From: Fasciolopsis buskii | Lineage: Eukaryota; Platyhelminthes; Trematoda; Plagiorchiida; Fasciolidae | Assembly: GCA_008360955.1 (NCBI GenBank) | Contig: LUCM01009864.1 | Location: 241,755 to 305,754 of the forward strand | DNA length: 64,000 bases | Direction: 5' to 3' | Part shown: positions 23,558-37,709 of the stretch, piece after piece | How the letters are laid out: every line of letters starts with the position of its first letter | Numbering within the stretch: the first letter of the stretch is position 1 | The notes under the pieces: model-generated | What the model saw: the letters and a program-made list of their open reading frames with translations, nothing else | Databases searched by the model: none | What the model was told of the DNA's origin: nothing | Translations under genes and position numbers: made by a program

Positions 23558-24339
23558 ATGTATATTGCATTGATCTGTAATCGTCAGTGACGAAAAGGCG
23601 AAAAGTAAGGGCGAATAGAAAAGAAAAATAGCAGTTTCCTCTTGACTTGACTGACGCCAGAGCTGTGTCACTGGGCGGGCCCTGGGCTCTGAACGGCCGC
23701 CAGTATTAGTGGTCAATCTGGAGTTAGGTAAAGTCAGGTTAACTGGACAAGAAGCCATGAATAAGTAGCGGCAGTTTTGAAATTGTGGTGGAATTTTGGT
23801 TGCCAAGCTCCTTCCCTAAAAAAATATCGTAATTTTGGTTATGGCACTATGACGTGCCAAGTGTGGCCGACAAACGAAGTAAGTCCATTGCTGCTTTTTC
23901 CTATTTAACTGACTCGACGGGTTTCCGAGAGAGGTTCACGAGCTGGTCATCATCCATTTACCGGCTCTTCTGGGACAACACCGCTTATGGATCCCCTTGG
24001 CTTTCCAGAGTGCATTTCCGATTAATCGGGTCTCTTCTGAAGCAGATGGCCGCGTATTTCAATATCTCGCAAGGAAATTAGCTATGAACTAACCTGATGT
24101 GCAGTTCTTGCCTTGCGTTCCTTATTTACTCATGGAAATGACCTCTCATCACATACAAGTTTTCTATTTTCTCATTCAATATATTCAACTTCATCGGGAA
24201 CTTCATCCGGCGTTGCTAGAGGTAGTATCTTAAGAAAGATTTCGGTTCCTTTGCTCTCTGGTCCGTTGACAGCAGCCGAAATCTAACCTAACCTACTACC
24301 GCTAGTTGATGATCCTGTTCATACTCCTTGTCCGTTCAA

Positions 24340-25000
24340 ACTGACGAGGTTTTCGTTCATACCTCGGAAGCCTGATCACACCTGACGAAGATGCTAGGGA
24401 AGATGTCTCGTCACGAATTGCGGAAGCCAGAGCAGCCCGCGCAAGCTTTTAACACTTGTGGCGCCGCTATGAAATTCGACTTTCCCTCAAGAGGAGTGTG
24501 TAAAATGGAACAGTTCCTAGGGTTCTTAGTTACGGGTCCGAGACCTGACCTATCGGCGCTGAGAATGCCTAGCGACTTTCCGTTTTCGGCCACTGATGTC
24601 TCCGAAGCATTGCTCTTTTCTGGTGGGAACATTCGGTGGGGAATGATGAGGCGCATCGTCGTTTGTAGGGTGCGGACAGTCATCCTCTAACTAAGATAAT
24701 AGCTCCGCATCACCTTCGGTAGCTTGGACACGTATTGCGCATGCCTGCCCATCGTCTACCGTCTCGTACTCTTATTGCACGTGCTGAGCAAGGCTGAAAG
24801 AAGCGCAGGGGCGGCCAGGCTACGACGTGGCGTAGAGGTTTGAGGAAGCTGGCCTCGGATTTAGCCCCGGTTGGTTATTCCCATCTTCCTGGTGGGAGCC
24901 AAGAGATGATGATTGTAGTTAGTTGGAGATGCTGAGAGATATGGGTCACAACCGAAGTCTGTGGCGCAAATGCCATATGGCCGGTTTGTCTACCGACTGT
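24340..25000 (+). mobile_element. RTE-like LINE, C-terminal fragment
   Basis: Translated pieces give the C-terminal half of the family in order: YLGSLITPDED, VSSRIAEARAARASF, a SYGSETWP-like motif, then LGHVLRMPAHRLPSR (about 24720-24765) and KKRRGGQATTWRRGLRKLA (about 24800-24856). Several stops interrupt it. It covers the part missing from the copy at 18600-20790, but the terminal prominin exon lies between them, so two insertions are more likely than one split element. Confidence 0.75.
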
Positions 25001-25004
25001 TTCG

Positions 25005-26560
25005 AAGCGATCTAAATGAAAAGATAATTTCCCCTCCTGATGACATCAATAAACACTGGTTACTTACTAAGGATACTTTGCGTTCCCCTGGGTTTGTGTG
25101 TTGTGGCCTGAACTATCATGTTGTGTCATCCCGGATTTCTACTGAAATCTTGCATCCTGTTGAAGCATGCCTATCCGACTTCCGAAGCTTCTTTTTGGGG
25201 ACCAGTTGGCCCCTGACATTAGAATCTTCCGTGGCTACTCTGGCACTCGTTTCGTGGTCTACTTTAACAGGTTTACCTTTAGAGTTGGAGTAAATCCATA
25301 CCAACTTGCCAGTCTCCGACACCCTTTCCAAAGTTCTATTTAAAGACGGAGGAATGGAACCGGTTAAGGAATTTTGTTTTCTTCTTGGAGGGCTACTATT
25401 CATAAGAAATCCCTTTTTATGGAGGCAACAGATGTTTAGGAAAAGCCCACGTAGTGATTGCACTAACCACAGGGACCTTAGGTTAATCACGTCAGTTTCT
25501 GTCATCCCACGCGGGTTGCGTGCCAGGTATGAAAGTAAACTTGCAAGCAGTATGCATGGATGAGCCATACCTGGAGCTCGTCAGCAACTGAGAACTGATC
25601 CCTGGTAGCCAGTGGTCAGCCCGTGTGACAGACGTGCCTGCGATAAATTCCTGTGCTGCCTGCCCTGATCAGCCGATCACGTTTGATTCTTTGAAATATT
25701 TCCATGTCTTTTGATTCGCTAACGCGTGACCACATGGTACAATGCGGCTTTGACTAGGATAGTGCATAACAGCTCAAAGTTACTGACAAATAACCAGCGT
25801 GTACGAAAGATCGTGGCTACAAGTTATGGGCTGTGACCTAACACATGCAGTTGTGGTAATTCTGGTTTCGGGCATTGTCTATCCCGGCAATTTTTCCTTA
25901 TGGCATAAATACTACTGTAAACTTAATTCCCACTGTCAGACTGCAGAACAGGCCTCTAATATTCGTAACAGGAAAGTACAGAAACTGTTCTGAGCCATCT
26001 GCGATAAGTATAGATTTGTATGGGTTCATTTCCAATTAGTCCCGCTCCTCGTTACTTCGGGTGGTATTTGAAATGAATACCCAATGTTTTCGTTTTTAAA
26101 TTCCTCATGGATGTTCTACGCCAAAGGGTCTTTGATGGTGTTGTAAGCGGTAGTGTGCATCTTCTACCGAATGTTGTGGTTGTTCACTTAGATTATGCTA
26201 GAGGTGGCGTTTTGTTGGGGAACGGCCGCCAAGTCGTCCTTAAATCTCAAGTGTTGTGGAGATCCCCGTACATGATACGCACTTTATCCATCCAAGCACA
26301 AAACGCTTCTTTAGGAATAGCACAAAGATCCTCTTGCACTCACATTTTGTTGGAGAAGTCACGAAACTGTTAACAACTTTGTGTTCTTAGGACGTTACAC
26401 CTCTACTGATGGGATATCGGAGATGATATATCGCCAAGCGCCTCAAAGGTGTGTTTATCTTTGTCCTGTCTAAGATAGATGGCTTGGTTGCATAATCAGA
26501 TTTTTCCTAAATAATACAGATTACAACACTGGATTCGTTCGGCGCTGTTTAATGGACGTA
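25005..26560 (+). mobile_element. RTE-like LINE, 5'-truncated degenerate copy
   Basis: It begins inside the linker region (PPDDINKHWLLTKDTLR, about 25036-25086), continues with KVLFKDGG (about 25330) and a CTNHRDLRLI RT-entry motif (about 25459-25490), and reaches the active-site region at 26107-26370, where YADD reads YARG (26194-26205). It follows the C-terminus of the previous fragment head to tail within about 30 bp. Both are on the plus strand. It is inactive. Confidence 0.6.
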
Positions 26561-29500
26561 AAATTTGATCTGTTCGAGAACATCTCCGTCGACTGAACGT
26601 GTCTGACCACTGAAGCTTACAGTGAATCTCACGAGTAGAGCGGCGGAATCACGCCAGTATCGACGAACTGAGCAGGAGATTGTTTGGAGTTGATTGCACC
26701 TCAATCAGAGAATTTGTTTCTTTTAATCGGTTACGGTGTCTAAACCACATACCATCAATGCTCACAGAATGCTTGTCTGCTCGCTCTACTTGCCTTCGTT
26801 GAACAGAACTGGAAATGATGACATCACGGACAATCGATTACTCGGAGTGGTCTAGAAAAGTTGACTTTCACCTTAAGCGCAGAGACAGGCCGTCCTCCAA
26901 AAGCCGAAACACGAACGATCCCGAAAAGAACAGATTAGAATCCCTGACGCACATGGCTAGCACTCTGAGTCAATGTTGAGGCGAATCCCCATCCGGCCCC
27001 CACAAGGGTGAGAACCACGAGAAACAAAAAACAAAACAAGCAACTATTGCACATGGTGAAACTTGTAAAAAGAACTTTTCAACTTTACATATCACTCTTT
27101 AAGTGCATCATCTTGTCTTAAAACTTCATAGTCTTGATACAATGCTTACCACATTCATGTTGAGTGTATACATGCATTTAAGTATTTATATATATGTATA
27201 TGTTTATGCATATATATACAATGTTATGACCAGTAGACTTCCACGGATGTCCTCTGTTTTCGGCTTTTACCCAAAATTTAAATAAGGGAAGAGCGGACAA
27301 AAGATTTTATGGTGATGAGGAGGAATCACATAGACGGGATCTATCGATTGCGGGCGAAATCTTCAAGATTTTGATTTTGAGCTTAGATAAAGCAAATTTT
27401 AATACCGAACAATCCGATACACGGCTAGTGCTAAACTACTCCCGATCCCATCACCACACTAAGCTTTCAAAGAACTTAGGAAATGGTTTCTTTTCCAGCA
27501 GGTCTATCGCTAATCGCCTGTTGGACTCAAACTGAAAATGGTACTAACATGATGTTCTGAGTCAATTCAACAACATTAACTCGTTGGTGGACCGTAATTT
27601 GTCTTCAGACTGGTCAGAGATCTTTCGGCTACTTTTTTAACCTGCTTAGTGAATTGATCCAAGTAAAGGTTCTGCACGCTTTCATTTAATGACCTAAGCT
27701 CATCTCACTTCCAACATTTGCTAATGGTTATACAAAAATGAGTCCGTTTACTCGGCTTGAAAGGAGATCGATAATTTAGCTCCTCACTTCCTACTTAAGA
27801 CACCCTTTCCAACATTGTACTTCCGAAAAGAGTGGTTGCCCTCTTCAGACGAAACTGTCGTCTCGGTCCCCACATATGTTCTGGTTTGAAACTCTACCGT
27901 GTATAAAAAGACCAACGAATCCATCATGATTGATCAAACTCAGTAGAGACCCATCCAAGGCAAAACACCCTATCTGGTCGATTTCCAGGGTGAGAACCCA
28001 AACTTCATCATTCCGAAGACAGCTACCAAGAGAAAGCCATCAAATATTGATATTGATTGTGATATTTGGCACAAAACAAAGTTAAATGCAATAAAAGTAT
28101 GAATAACCTCACACATTATAACAAAAGTCACCATCTTTGTTCGCTGATCAATACTGGCGCACAAAAGCTATCAGATTACAATAAATTTTGAAAATGTTCA
28201 ATTTTCTTCAGATATAGATTGTAGTATTCCCGTACGAGGTGGAAAAACGGCGCCTCAAGTCCGATTGATTCTTTCTGTTCAGAAGGTCAAAAAAGATACC
28301 AATGCATAAAACTGCATAAGTAATTAGAAAAAGTAGGCAAAATTGGGTTTACTATTTTTCTTGATCGTCGGAACAGTATTAAAAGTTTCTCCTGTTTAGA
28401 TTACACTATATCTGTCATGAATGACTAATAAACATGATCCTCTCAGTGTTTGCAAAAATTCCATTCATCTTACCATTTACGCTTCGTTAATGACCAAATA
28501 CACTAAAGCATACGAAATCTACCATCTTCAGAAAGTGGTATGTTGCAATTAGACCCTGAATTATTTGGAAATAAATATGGACTAAGCTAATAAAGTCGGA
28601 GTCTCAGAAAATTGTGGTGCTCATAATGCTTTTATTTTCGTTCAAACGTCACGCACTGAATTGCCACAAAAATTGTTCCCTAAAAGTTAGCATCTCTGAT
28701 TTGTTAAGGTTTCGTACATCATTTTTCAATGGTTACCGATGAATTCTGTCATTCACAACCTGAAAAGAGCCATGGTGTTGGCACTGGATAGTTCTGGATC
28801 ACGAACAAAAAGTTATGGATGACTGAGAAGGCGAAGATTCCATAGATGGTCTCAGAATTTGAAGCAGTGTGACGCGAACCAATTGCACTACGCGTAAAAC
28901 CGTACTAAAGGTGACACGGAACAAAACTCTTCCGCAATATCGTCTCAGTTCTGGCAACCGTCCTTAAGGATGTTATTGCATATTCGACCACAGACACGGT
29001 GAAGTGAATGATGTCACTTTATAATGGTTAATACAAATGAACAAAAAGCACGGTAAAATTCCCATAATGAAACTTCTGATTTGTAAGGCAGCTACGAGCT
29101 TTTCCCTCATTTCAGACAAGCCAGATTTCTAACCTTCAGGGAGTTGGTTTAGCTTCTAAAAGGAACAGTGCACGAAATAACTTAAAGCTTCCTCGGCGAA
29201 GTTCAAGTATTGGTCAGGTTTGTGATCAGCAGAAGAGTAAACAATGTTGACATTCATAGTTCTTTAGTTGAGCTGGAATACTGCATACGGTAGGATTCCA
29301 ATCGTACTACTTGTATTTCTGGTGAAATGGCCTTCTCTTACTATGCTCTGCTTAATCAAACGTTTGAAGAATGCCGTACTCAGTCACCAAATGAACAATG
29401 TGATAAGTAACGTCCTGCTCATTGTGGGCAGCGCGGCTCCTCAATGAATGTATGCTTCATTAAGCAATACAGAGGTAAAATTTTACCTCCCGAGTATAGA

Positions 29501-32500
29501 TCAATCACCCAGCCTACAAACAAAGGTGTATACTGGTCTTTCAGTTGAATTTTTCGAAATATGTTGCTTGATTATACAGTGAAAAACTGCCTGTTTCATC
29601 CTCTTGAATCGACCAAATGGGGATGGACGATCAATAGACATTTTGAAAGCAATGCAATGCATGAGGTAAGCTTGGAACGTACTATATCTTGACATCATGA
29701 CAAAAGCCTTTCATGAGGCCTGGACAAAAGTAACACACTTAAAAGTACTTCAGAATTTCCACTCGGCATGTACGATATACAATAACGGAGCCACCGCCGA
29801 CTATTTACTTCTGGGAGAGGAGAATCGACTCATTGATATAGACACCGATGCACTAAAGCTGAGGCTGTGAAACGCATTTCGCTTTCTTGTTTGGATTCTG
29901 GGGCAGCAAATTCTGGGTAACATTATACGAAAAATGCCAATTAAACAGAGCCACTACGCAGAAGAATCAACCATATTGGAACCGCACTCTTAACGATGGA
30001 GAGGTGATGAGCAATCTTCAAGCTATCAAGCTTTAGGCAATGGCAAGCCCATTTCCATCAAGCGAAAGGAATCTGTAGTGTAATTAAATTCACTCCCGGC
30101 GTATTAGAAGAAATTCACTTTTTCTTCACTAAAATATAAACTGCATACGTGTTTTCACATCTGCGGGTGGATAAAACTGGCCATTTTGTTTCGTGTGGCT
30201 CATCGTGAATTGTGCGCTAACCTAATACTTGCAAACAGACATACGTTTGCCAGGTCTCGGAGAAGTCGCATATGATTTTGCCTAGTTCGGAATTATTTTG
30301 GCTCAAATTCACCTAAATGCGATGATGGGAAAACAATGTGAAAGACCAAGCAAGAAAGCACCCGGCTCGGTCTTTTGAATAATAGCATGCTATCGCAACC
30401 CGTATACACTCGATACACACAAAAAAAAACACATGAGAAAACGTTTTCGTTGCTTGCCATGAACTAATTCACATGATGCAGTAAACTATCCCTTGATATC
30501 CACTGCATGGACATGTGCAATTATACAGACAATTTTAACAACCAGGAAGATATACCAACACACATTTACAGAGAGTCTTTTGCACGACCAAGCTACGGTA
30601 ATCAGACACACACAGTAAAATATTATAAGAACCGGTCCTGTTTAGCTCCTAAAGATCCGCCTCTTATTTTTGTACCAAAAACGCGTTTATGCACATGCCT
30701 AAACATACCATATTCGTGTTAGTTTTTCGTAGTTTTTATCTCAGCACACGTAGTGGAACATTTCAAAAATCGTGATATGCTTTCAGTACTACTTAAACTG
30801 ACTCGACTACTTGCAGACCAAGATGAAAAATGCCGCTATTTTGAAAACAAATGGCCCATATAAAATTCATCAAAACTAATGCAACAAGATAACACAATAC
30901 AAAAATGAAAAAGAGGTGTGTTGCAAAACTTTATTAGTGATGACTGCTATCGCGTTTAGTCGACAACAAAGAAATGCTGCTTTTTTACTTCACTATTTCA
31001 CGGTAGTTAGGCCAAAAATGAATTGTCTGATTCAAAATTATTACTGACCGATCAAAATTAATACTGTCGGTCTTCGGAAATTATTACATGATATCCTTTT
31101 GCTATATTCAAGAAGTCGGTTGGTACGCATATAAGAGAAAATAATCAAAGTTATTGGATTTTTAAGAATATATATCAAAAATTTGTCCAAAAAATGTCCT
31201 GACAAAACGCCCATTTCTTTTTAACTGCGATTGCACCCACCAGTAAGATGATTTCAGGAATTGTCATGAAATGAAAATGTATTCAAATCTCCCATGGAAG
31301 GAGAGGCTGCAGTACCAATCCAAACTACCCTTTTCCTATTTGCTGTAGGCTAGTGTATAAAAATCACAGGTAACGTAAATTGTTTTTTAGGAAAATTTTC
31401 AAATGGCTTTATCTTTAGTATTCCAAAGTCCTATGTGCTCTTATTTGGGTTCATATTCCAGGACAGACGTGAAGGAGTTACTGTTTGTCAAACTCGTGCC
31501 AGAAATGCTGTCCCGCCCAGCGAAAGAAAGCTAACGGATGTAAAGTATTAGTTCGCTCTACATCAGTATCTGCAAACACTTTTTGCTGATAACTGGTCAA
31601 ACCAAAATAACAAACCAACTTTTGCCGCCGTCCTGCACTGTACCTAGTGTGTGCATTGACTATTCGTCACCCAGATCAGCTGTCTAGATTAGTTTCATAG
31701 CTGAATCCACTCTAATCATTTGTCATGCCTTTGCTCAAATAAACTGACTCATTGCTCCTTGTGACAGCATTCCAGCAAATGAAGTGCAATAATTAACATT
31801 CTGGTCCAGAAGTTTTATTGGAACTTTCGGTCACACTGTGCCGCACAATACTCGTAGTTAACCAAAATGCTGGTCGAGTACGTGAGACCGAAGGATGAGA
31901 CTGAACCCTTATCTGTCATGGTTGATTTCTCATGGATTTTGATTATCGGTATGCACTTCTCGAGGAATATTTGGAATATTGTTCATAAGTGCGAATTACG
32001 GAGAAGAATAAAGAAGTCTCGGTTTACCTTGGACATCGAGCAGGTCATCGAGTAAGAAGACCCCACTCGAAGCAGCTCATCCAAAATACATAAGAAACAG
32101 TTTGAAAATCATCTCCCATCAACATTAGCAGGATCCACAAGAAGCCACCGGTTTACCGAGGGATATATTCAAACTTTTACATATAGTGCAGAAACCTCTA
32201 TCACCTAACCATGTTTTTTATAATCCATTAGGAAGTGAGCAAACCAGGGCAGGAGAATGCAATATACTGATCATTCAGCGTACATATTCATATATATATA
32301 CTACTGACGGAGACTAACTGTTTTCTGTTGTTTTTTGATTAACTTAAGCCGAAGTTCCGCAAACAAGAAGTCTTATGAGAGATCCCCTTAATAAAGGTTA
32401 CTCGTAGTGAAAAACGACCATTAATTAGATCTGATTTTGGTAAACAAACAATGGAGAAAAGTATACTTTAAAAAAGTTAGCACATCTAGTAACTGTCCTT

Positions 32501-33700
32501 GTAATCAACCTACATGTGCGTCATCCCTGTGGAAATCGCTACAGCTGAGTTTTAGCCTGTTGCATATAAAGTCCGCACCGTTTTTTGCGTAACAGTTAAA
32601 CAATATCGATGTCCAATAACGCTGGTCAACCAACCGTGGTCAGATTGCCCGAGCATCTGTAACCCAAAAAGGACAGAGGTCCGAATACCAGATCCACCGC
32701 TTACTTTGGTGGTAAATGACAATTCTCTACCGCCCGGCCCGTTACTACTTCTAACATGTTAGGATTAAATACGGTTCACTACCAGTCCTAGTTTCACGAT
32801 CGGTCACCATTCGTGTGATGGACCCTCGGGGCTCCGGTGCATCCCTCTGCACTACATTCGAGTGCCAAGCGGACCATTAAACAGAAATAACCAATACATA
32901 GAAGCATAGGCTAAAAGGCACTCGATATTTCGTCCTGATAATCAGTATCCAAGAGTACAAATCACTGTTCCACTTTAATATAAAATCTCAAATTTTTATG
33001 TAAGCACAAAACTTTACGTGTTATCAGAGTGCTTACGTGGAACAAGATATCAGCCAAACTAAAAATATTATTCGAAATATTTTTCTAGAAGCTTTCCAAA
33101 GTGGCGCAAAATCAGGGATTTGCTTTGCAACAGCTTTCGTTAGAGCCGTTCACTATTGATCTAAGGGCTTGATTTTGTAGCAAAAAATTACTGTATATTC
33201 ACTGAAATTTGTTCTCATGCGTCCTTTTATCTCCACGAATTATCGAATGGATGCGTGATTTAGATCAATACATGTACCTCGAGCAAACATGTTTTCTATC
33301 GCCTGTTCTCAAGCTGTAACAATCACATTTATCTGGTATAAGATGGAGTTAGGACAAACAGTTGGCACCTATTAAGTCAGTTTTCTATTCGGTCGGCTTG
33401 AGAAAGAATCAACTAAAATCTACGTTTGTCCATGCCCTTGTCGCCTTTCATTCAGATTGAAAAACACACTAATAATTAAATTACGGTAAACCGAACCTTC
33501 AAGATTTTCTCGAACTACCAAGTGAAGACAAATTTTGGCTAAGTAGAGGGAAACATTTGTGAAACAAACGTATGCATCGGGACTCCCCTAGGTGGAAAAA
33601 GATAACTTTAAAGTCATTAGGCAAATGAGAAGTGAATATGATGAATCTCCTGTGCTGTTCTCAAAATTGAAACAAATGAAGTGAAAACCGCAAATGAGTT
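26561..33700. other. AT-rich stretch without recognisable genes
   Basis: About 7 kb of AT-rich sequence with only short open frames. A (TA)n-rich patch lies near 27184-27217. A somewhat GC-richer 250-bp segment at about 32630-32880 may be an old repeat but has no identifiable promoter boxes. No exon with convincing paired splice sites was found. Confidence 0.5.
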
Positions 33701-33726
33701 CAGAACGACTACTGTGGAGCCGTGAG

Positions 33727-34466
33727 TTACCCCTCGGATAAGAATATATTCAATTTAGTTTTGGAAACTGTCAGAGAGCATCGTTGTCTCTGAAAACGGG
33801 ACCATCTTATTGGAGTTAATTTTTCGTGGGCTATCAAAAACTCCTCGCAACAACCTTGAGTTTTACGATCTGAGCGAGATTGTCTGTGGTATAGTGCCGT
33901 AAATATAAGTCGCTCATTGACGTTAAACTGGCAAATTCTGTTAGCCACCTTCTTTTTAATTTTTAGCTGATGTGCCTCCGATAACATGAAAGGTCTTACT
34001 CCTCGGCCACTTGGACTAAACTTTTACTGAAACTGTAGCCCTATTCGTTTATTTCGTAGCTTATAGATTAACGTTTCCGCCAAAATCTTCTGAGGCTGAT
34101 TCGAAAACAAAAGTGCTGCCGAATCCTGGTCTGTTAGCACATCAATCTGATTATCGATTATTATAATCCACGTCCTTGGAAACCAATCATCGACTGGGCC
34201 ATACTCGCTAAATTTTAGTACCTAGTCTGTGGTTGCACAGATATCAGGATTACCCGCGTTGTACATCCGTTTATGGATGTCGTACGCAAAACTGGACTCC
34301 AGCCAAAGCTTCACACGTCGTCGTTGACGCAATCCAATATCCACAGCATGCATTGCAAAAGAGGGCAATAAGTATTGCAATTCAGTCAGCTTAGTTTGTG
34401 CGACCATTAGCCTCGCACTAACCTGCTGTGGTTCTGGTTGGTACCTCAAGGCACAATCAGCTCAAA
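33727..34466 (-). pseudogene. unrecognised coding remnant, about 240 codons with two stops
   Basis: One minus-strand frame runs from about 34466 to 33727 with only two stops, a TAG about 34220 and a TAA about 34022. That is far fewer than expected by chance in AT-rich DNA. Its residue use looks protein-like throughout (VAQTKLTELQYLL, VKLWLESSFAYDI, DVLTDQDSAALLF, KILAETLIYKLRNKR). A T-rich tract with GAG just upstream could be an acceptor. Removing short GT-AG introns around the stops did not restore the frame. No family is recognised; it may be a dead host gene, a processed pseudogene or part of an unknown element. It lies just after the end of an RTE-like LINE on the same strand. Confidence 0.4.
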
Positions 34467-34489
34467 AAAATGAACGGGCAATGGTGAAG

Positions 34490-35230
34490 ATCAGTTGCAA
34501 AATAGTAAGTGGAAGAACTGTAAAGGAGAAAGGGCTCAAAGACACGAACGCCGTTGATATAGGTGTCCAGCCACGTCACTCATCGTCTCCATTGCTTCAG
34601 GAAATCTCATGGAGCCATACCCGGCAATCTAAGTGCGCTTACACGAGCCAGCAGACTGGCTCAAGTATCGTGCTGCTCCCATGTTATTGACTGGTTACAT
34701 CAAACCGTCTTCCAACCATTACCTGCTTCGATAAACGGCGATCAGTCTATGAAGAACGTCCCAACTGCTTTAAGCTATCCTAATTTAGTCTCCCTTCTAA
34801 AGGCCGAACCTTAGTACCAAGTACTTTTCGCCCAACCTCTGAGTTGCTCACAAACATTCCTCACTATACCCCACCAATAACTTGAAGACAACTGTGTTCA
34901 GAAACCAGAATTATTGGCACATCTGCTCTCAACGGCTATGTTTTGGAGCCACAGAGCAATGCCGACCTCATAGCCGCTTTGAACACCTGATCTGTGATCG
35001 AGAACTGGTTGCCATGCCGATGCCACAGATGCCCTAAATTATCGGATGACAGTCGATGCTTCTGTCTGAGTGAAGACACGTCATCTGATGTACAACTGTC
35101 ATGTAAAATGCAGTTACGAAAATAACTGGATCTGCCCATTTCACCGAGTAGTTATTCTTCAAGAAAAATGCTCGGCTTTGCGCTAATTCAGTCTTTCTGT
35201 GGCAAGATACATTTGAAAGGTGCAAAGCAC
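34490..35230 (-). mobile_element. RTE-like LINE, C-terminal fragment
   Basis: In the 35139-34936 frame the motifs NLGHLWHRHGN and FKAAMRSALLCGSKT match the region after the RT core of the RTE-like family. Further down, LRLPGMAP (about 34640) and DFLKQWRR (about 34610) match its C-terminal signature. Several stops break it. It is 5'-truncated and on the opposite strand to the copies at 18-27 kb. Confidence 0.6.
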
Positions 35231-35493
35231 ATCATGAACACTATCGTTTAGACAGTCGAGAAGACTTGGAACTTACTTGGGTCCCCAATCAGTACCACAA
35301 TGTCCTCGCCACTGTTAGGTCATAAAGGTTTCTGCTTGAGCAACTATCAATATGAATATCTGTTAAATTATTCCATTGAAAAAGTTAAAACAAAATGAAT
35401 GAAACGATGAGGTAAATGAATGCCGTGGGAAGCAAATTAAACCAGTAAAATGGAAAGATGCGGGGAAACGAATGAAATTTCAAAGAGATGATA

Positions 35494-35800
35494 TTACAGG
35501 GGTACTAGAAGCAACAGATGTAACGTGTTTATGACTGCCATAAAACAAGGCATACCCGATATCAGAATTAAAAACACTGCTGACGCATCGGTCACGACTG
35601 AGTTCAACGTCTGAAAAACTAGCCGCGTGGTTAGAAGTAGACCGATATACAGTGGCTTCTCTTGGAATGTATTTGACTGAATTGGACTGGAGGCAACGGC
35701 TAGAAGATCATAGGTGAAAAATAGAAAGAGGGTGGGCGCAAGTACCAAAACTTGAGGAAGGACAGAACCAAGAAGTGGCTGGAAAAGAATCCATCAACTC
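35494..35800 (-). mobile_element. non-LTR reverse transcriptase fragment
   Basis: The minus frame contains SVLPQVLVLAPTLFLFF followed by TYDLLAVASSPIQSN. This matches the RT motif around GVPQGSVLSPTLFLLFINDL of Jockey/CR1-like elements that differ from the RTE-like and CR1-like copies elsewhere in this window. The FADD box that should follow is lost. Only this domain is recognisable. Confidence 0.5.
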
Positions 35801-37690
35801 AGATTGAGATGGTTTGCTTGTTCAAAATCTTTGACGTCTACGGTACGATGGCCCGAAAAAATTTGAGAGTCGAAAGTTTTGGTGCTCTCAAGAAGAAGCT
35901 TCAGAAACACTGAATGAGATAAAGTACCTCCCGCTGGGGGGCAATAAAATGCCCCAAAACAGTGACCTGGGGAGAGTTCACAACAGTGCTGTTACTTTAT
36001 AGAATTTCTTGGGAATAGGTTCCGTCCCTTTTTCTCGACGAACGAAAAATACAGAAAATTAATTATTTATTTCTTGATGACCCCGGTTACTGTCTGATGG
36101 ACTTCTGCTAAATGGCAGGCCAGTTGCCCAACAATTTACGGTTTTTGCTTTATTTATGTCTATAAACTTTAATTAACTGACTGTGACGTCGTCATTTACG
36201 CTTTCTTTGCTTTGAAATACTTTTTCCGTGGTTTTATAGAGGTATTTGTGTGACGGTCATTTCATTATGTAACTTTCTCATGCTCGTTTGCTACCTAAGA
36301 GTTACTTCAGTAGCTGTACTGTTTTTGTCTAATTTCGATTCGATGAAGTGGATCTTGTCCTCAAAAATAACATCACTGAGTTTCATATAAGTGATGATAT
36401 ATTTCAGAAGGACATTGTCCTCTGTCCAGTACGCAATGTTTGAAACCAGCTTGTTAAACGATTGAGATTTCCATTTCTTCGTGCTTTACTATGATTCATA
36501 ATAATCATGTGGCCCATTAATTGCATTCATGTTGAGCCTAGCTGGCCTAGGTTACTCTAGAATCTCATTTGGTTAACGGCAAATAGTAATCGACATGCTA
36601 AACGTAGAATGTTCCATGGCTGTTTGTCAGATAAAACGTCCTGAAGACTTACACGGGAGTTTCCTGCTTGTCGCGGTCACTCAAGATATACCATTTAGAG
36701 ACTTATTAAGAAACAAGCAACTCCAGTGCGGAAAGAATTCGGAGCACTAAGAAAAGCTTGTGATGACGCACTGACTCAGGTGGTGTGTTATAGTTTCATG
36801 ACGTGTGCTTATCATTGGCTACATTTCCTCCAACTTTGATATCAAAAAGGCTCTGGAACAAGATCAGGTACAGGCGGTAGGTGGGTAGATTTCCTCTGGT
36901 GAACATGCGCCGGATTTTTCTTCAAGATTATTTGGATATTGTTTGGCTTTTTAATGACAGTCTGGTATTTAAAGAAAAAGACCATGAATCAGCTATCGAT
37001 TTCCGATCTTCTGCAAGTCAGATAGCCCAAAACTTCTGTTTATACAGGCCAGTGCAAGATAGCGGCAAATACACTTAATGGGGCACCATTCTCAGAAGAC
37101 CCCAATGAAAGACAGATTTTAGTCAAGATTCTGGGCAAAGCACCACTTCTTAGGGTTTTCCATTGATTACAGCTATTATTTAACCAACATGAGACCCAAC
37201 GCCAGAACATCTAACATTTTTTGTGGCTCGTCAAGCAACTGTCTAAATGCATTTGTCGGTAGCTGATATCAAGGCATTCTTACGTGTATTATGGCAAATT
37301 CATCCAAAGATTCAAAAAGATCCGTGAATGCTGTTTGTCACGCCACCTCAAGCATCGACGTGGACGGTCGACAGTGCAACGTATGCCCACTTCGGATTGT
37401 GTGAGTACCTAAGAGTTTTTGGATGAGGAACTGAATAAGGTTCCTTATTCCAAGATTATTCCGACTAACATTGAGGTCATGTCTTATGATTGAACCGTTA
37501 TCCTAAATTTTCGAAGTTGGACTATAATGTAGGGTAAAAAAAGCCGTTAAATGCTCATGGGCATTCAGTTGAGCTCATTTATGAATTGAAAATAATTCTC
37601 ACAGAGGGAATACAGCTTCAACGCATGCCAACACTCATGCGTCTTTACTGAACGAGCATTATAGCCGGTGCACCAGCAAACAACATAATA
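35801..37690. other. no gene seen
   Basis: AT-rich sequence with no supported feature. It may include further decayed parts of the neighbouring LINE fragment or transposon. Confidence 0.45.
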
Positions 37691-37709
37691 AAACAAGTCA
37701 AATTTCACA

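Noticed and set aside
18600..24975. A single RTE-like LINE split into 18.6-20.8 kb and 24.3-25.0 kb
   Set aside because: The two pieces are complementary in coverage, but the terminal prominin exon lies between them; separate insertions are simpler.
32630..32880. GC-richer segment as a SINE or tRNA
   Set aside because: No A/B boxes in correct order and no second copy in the window.
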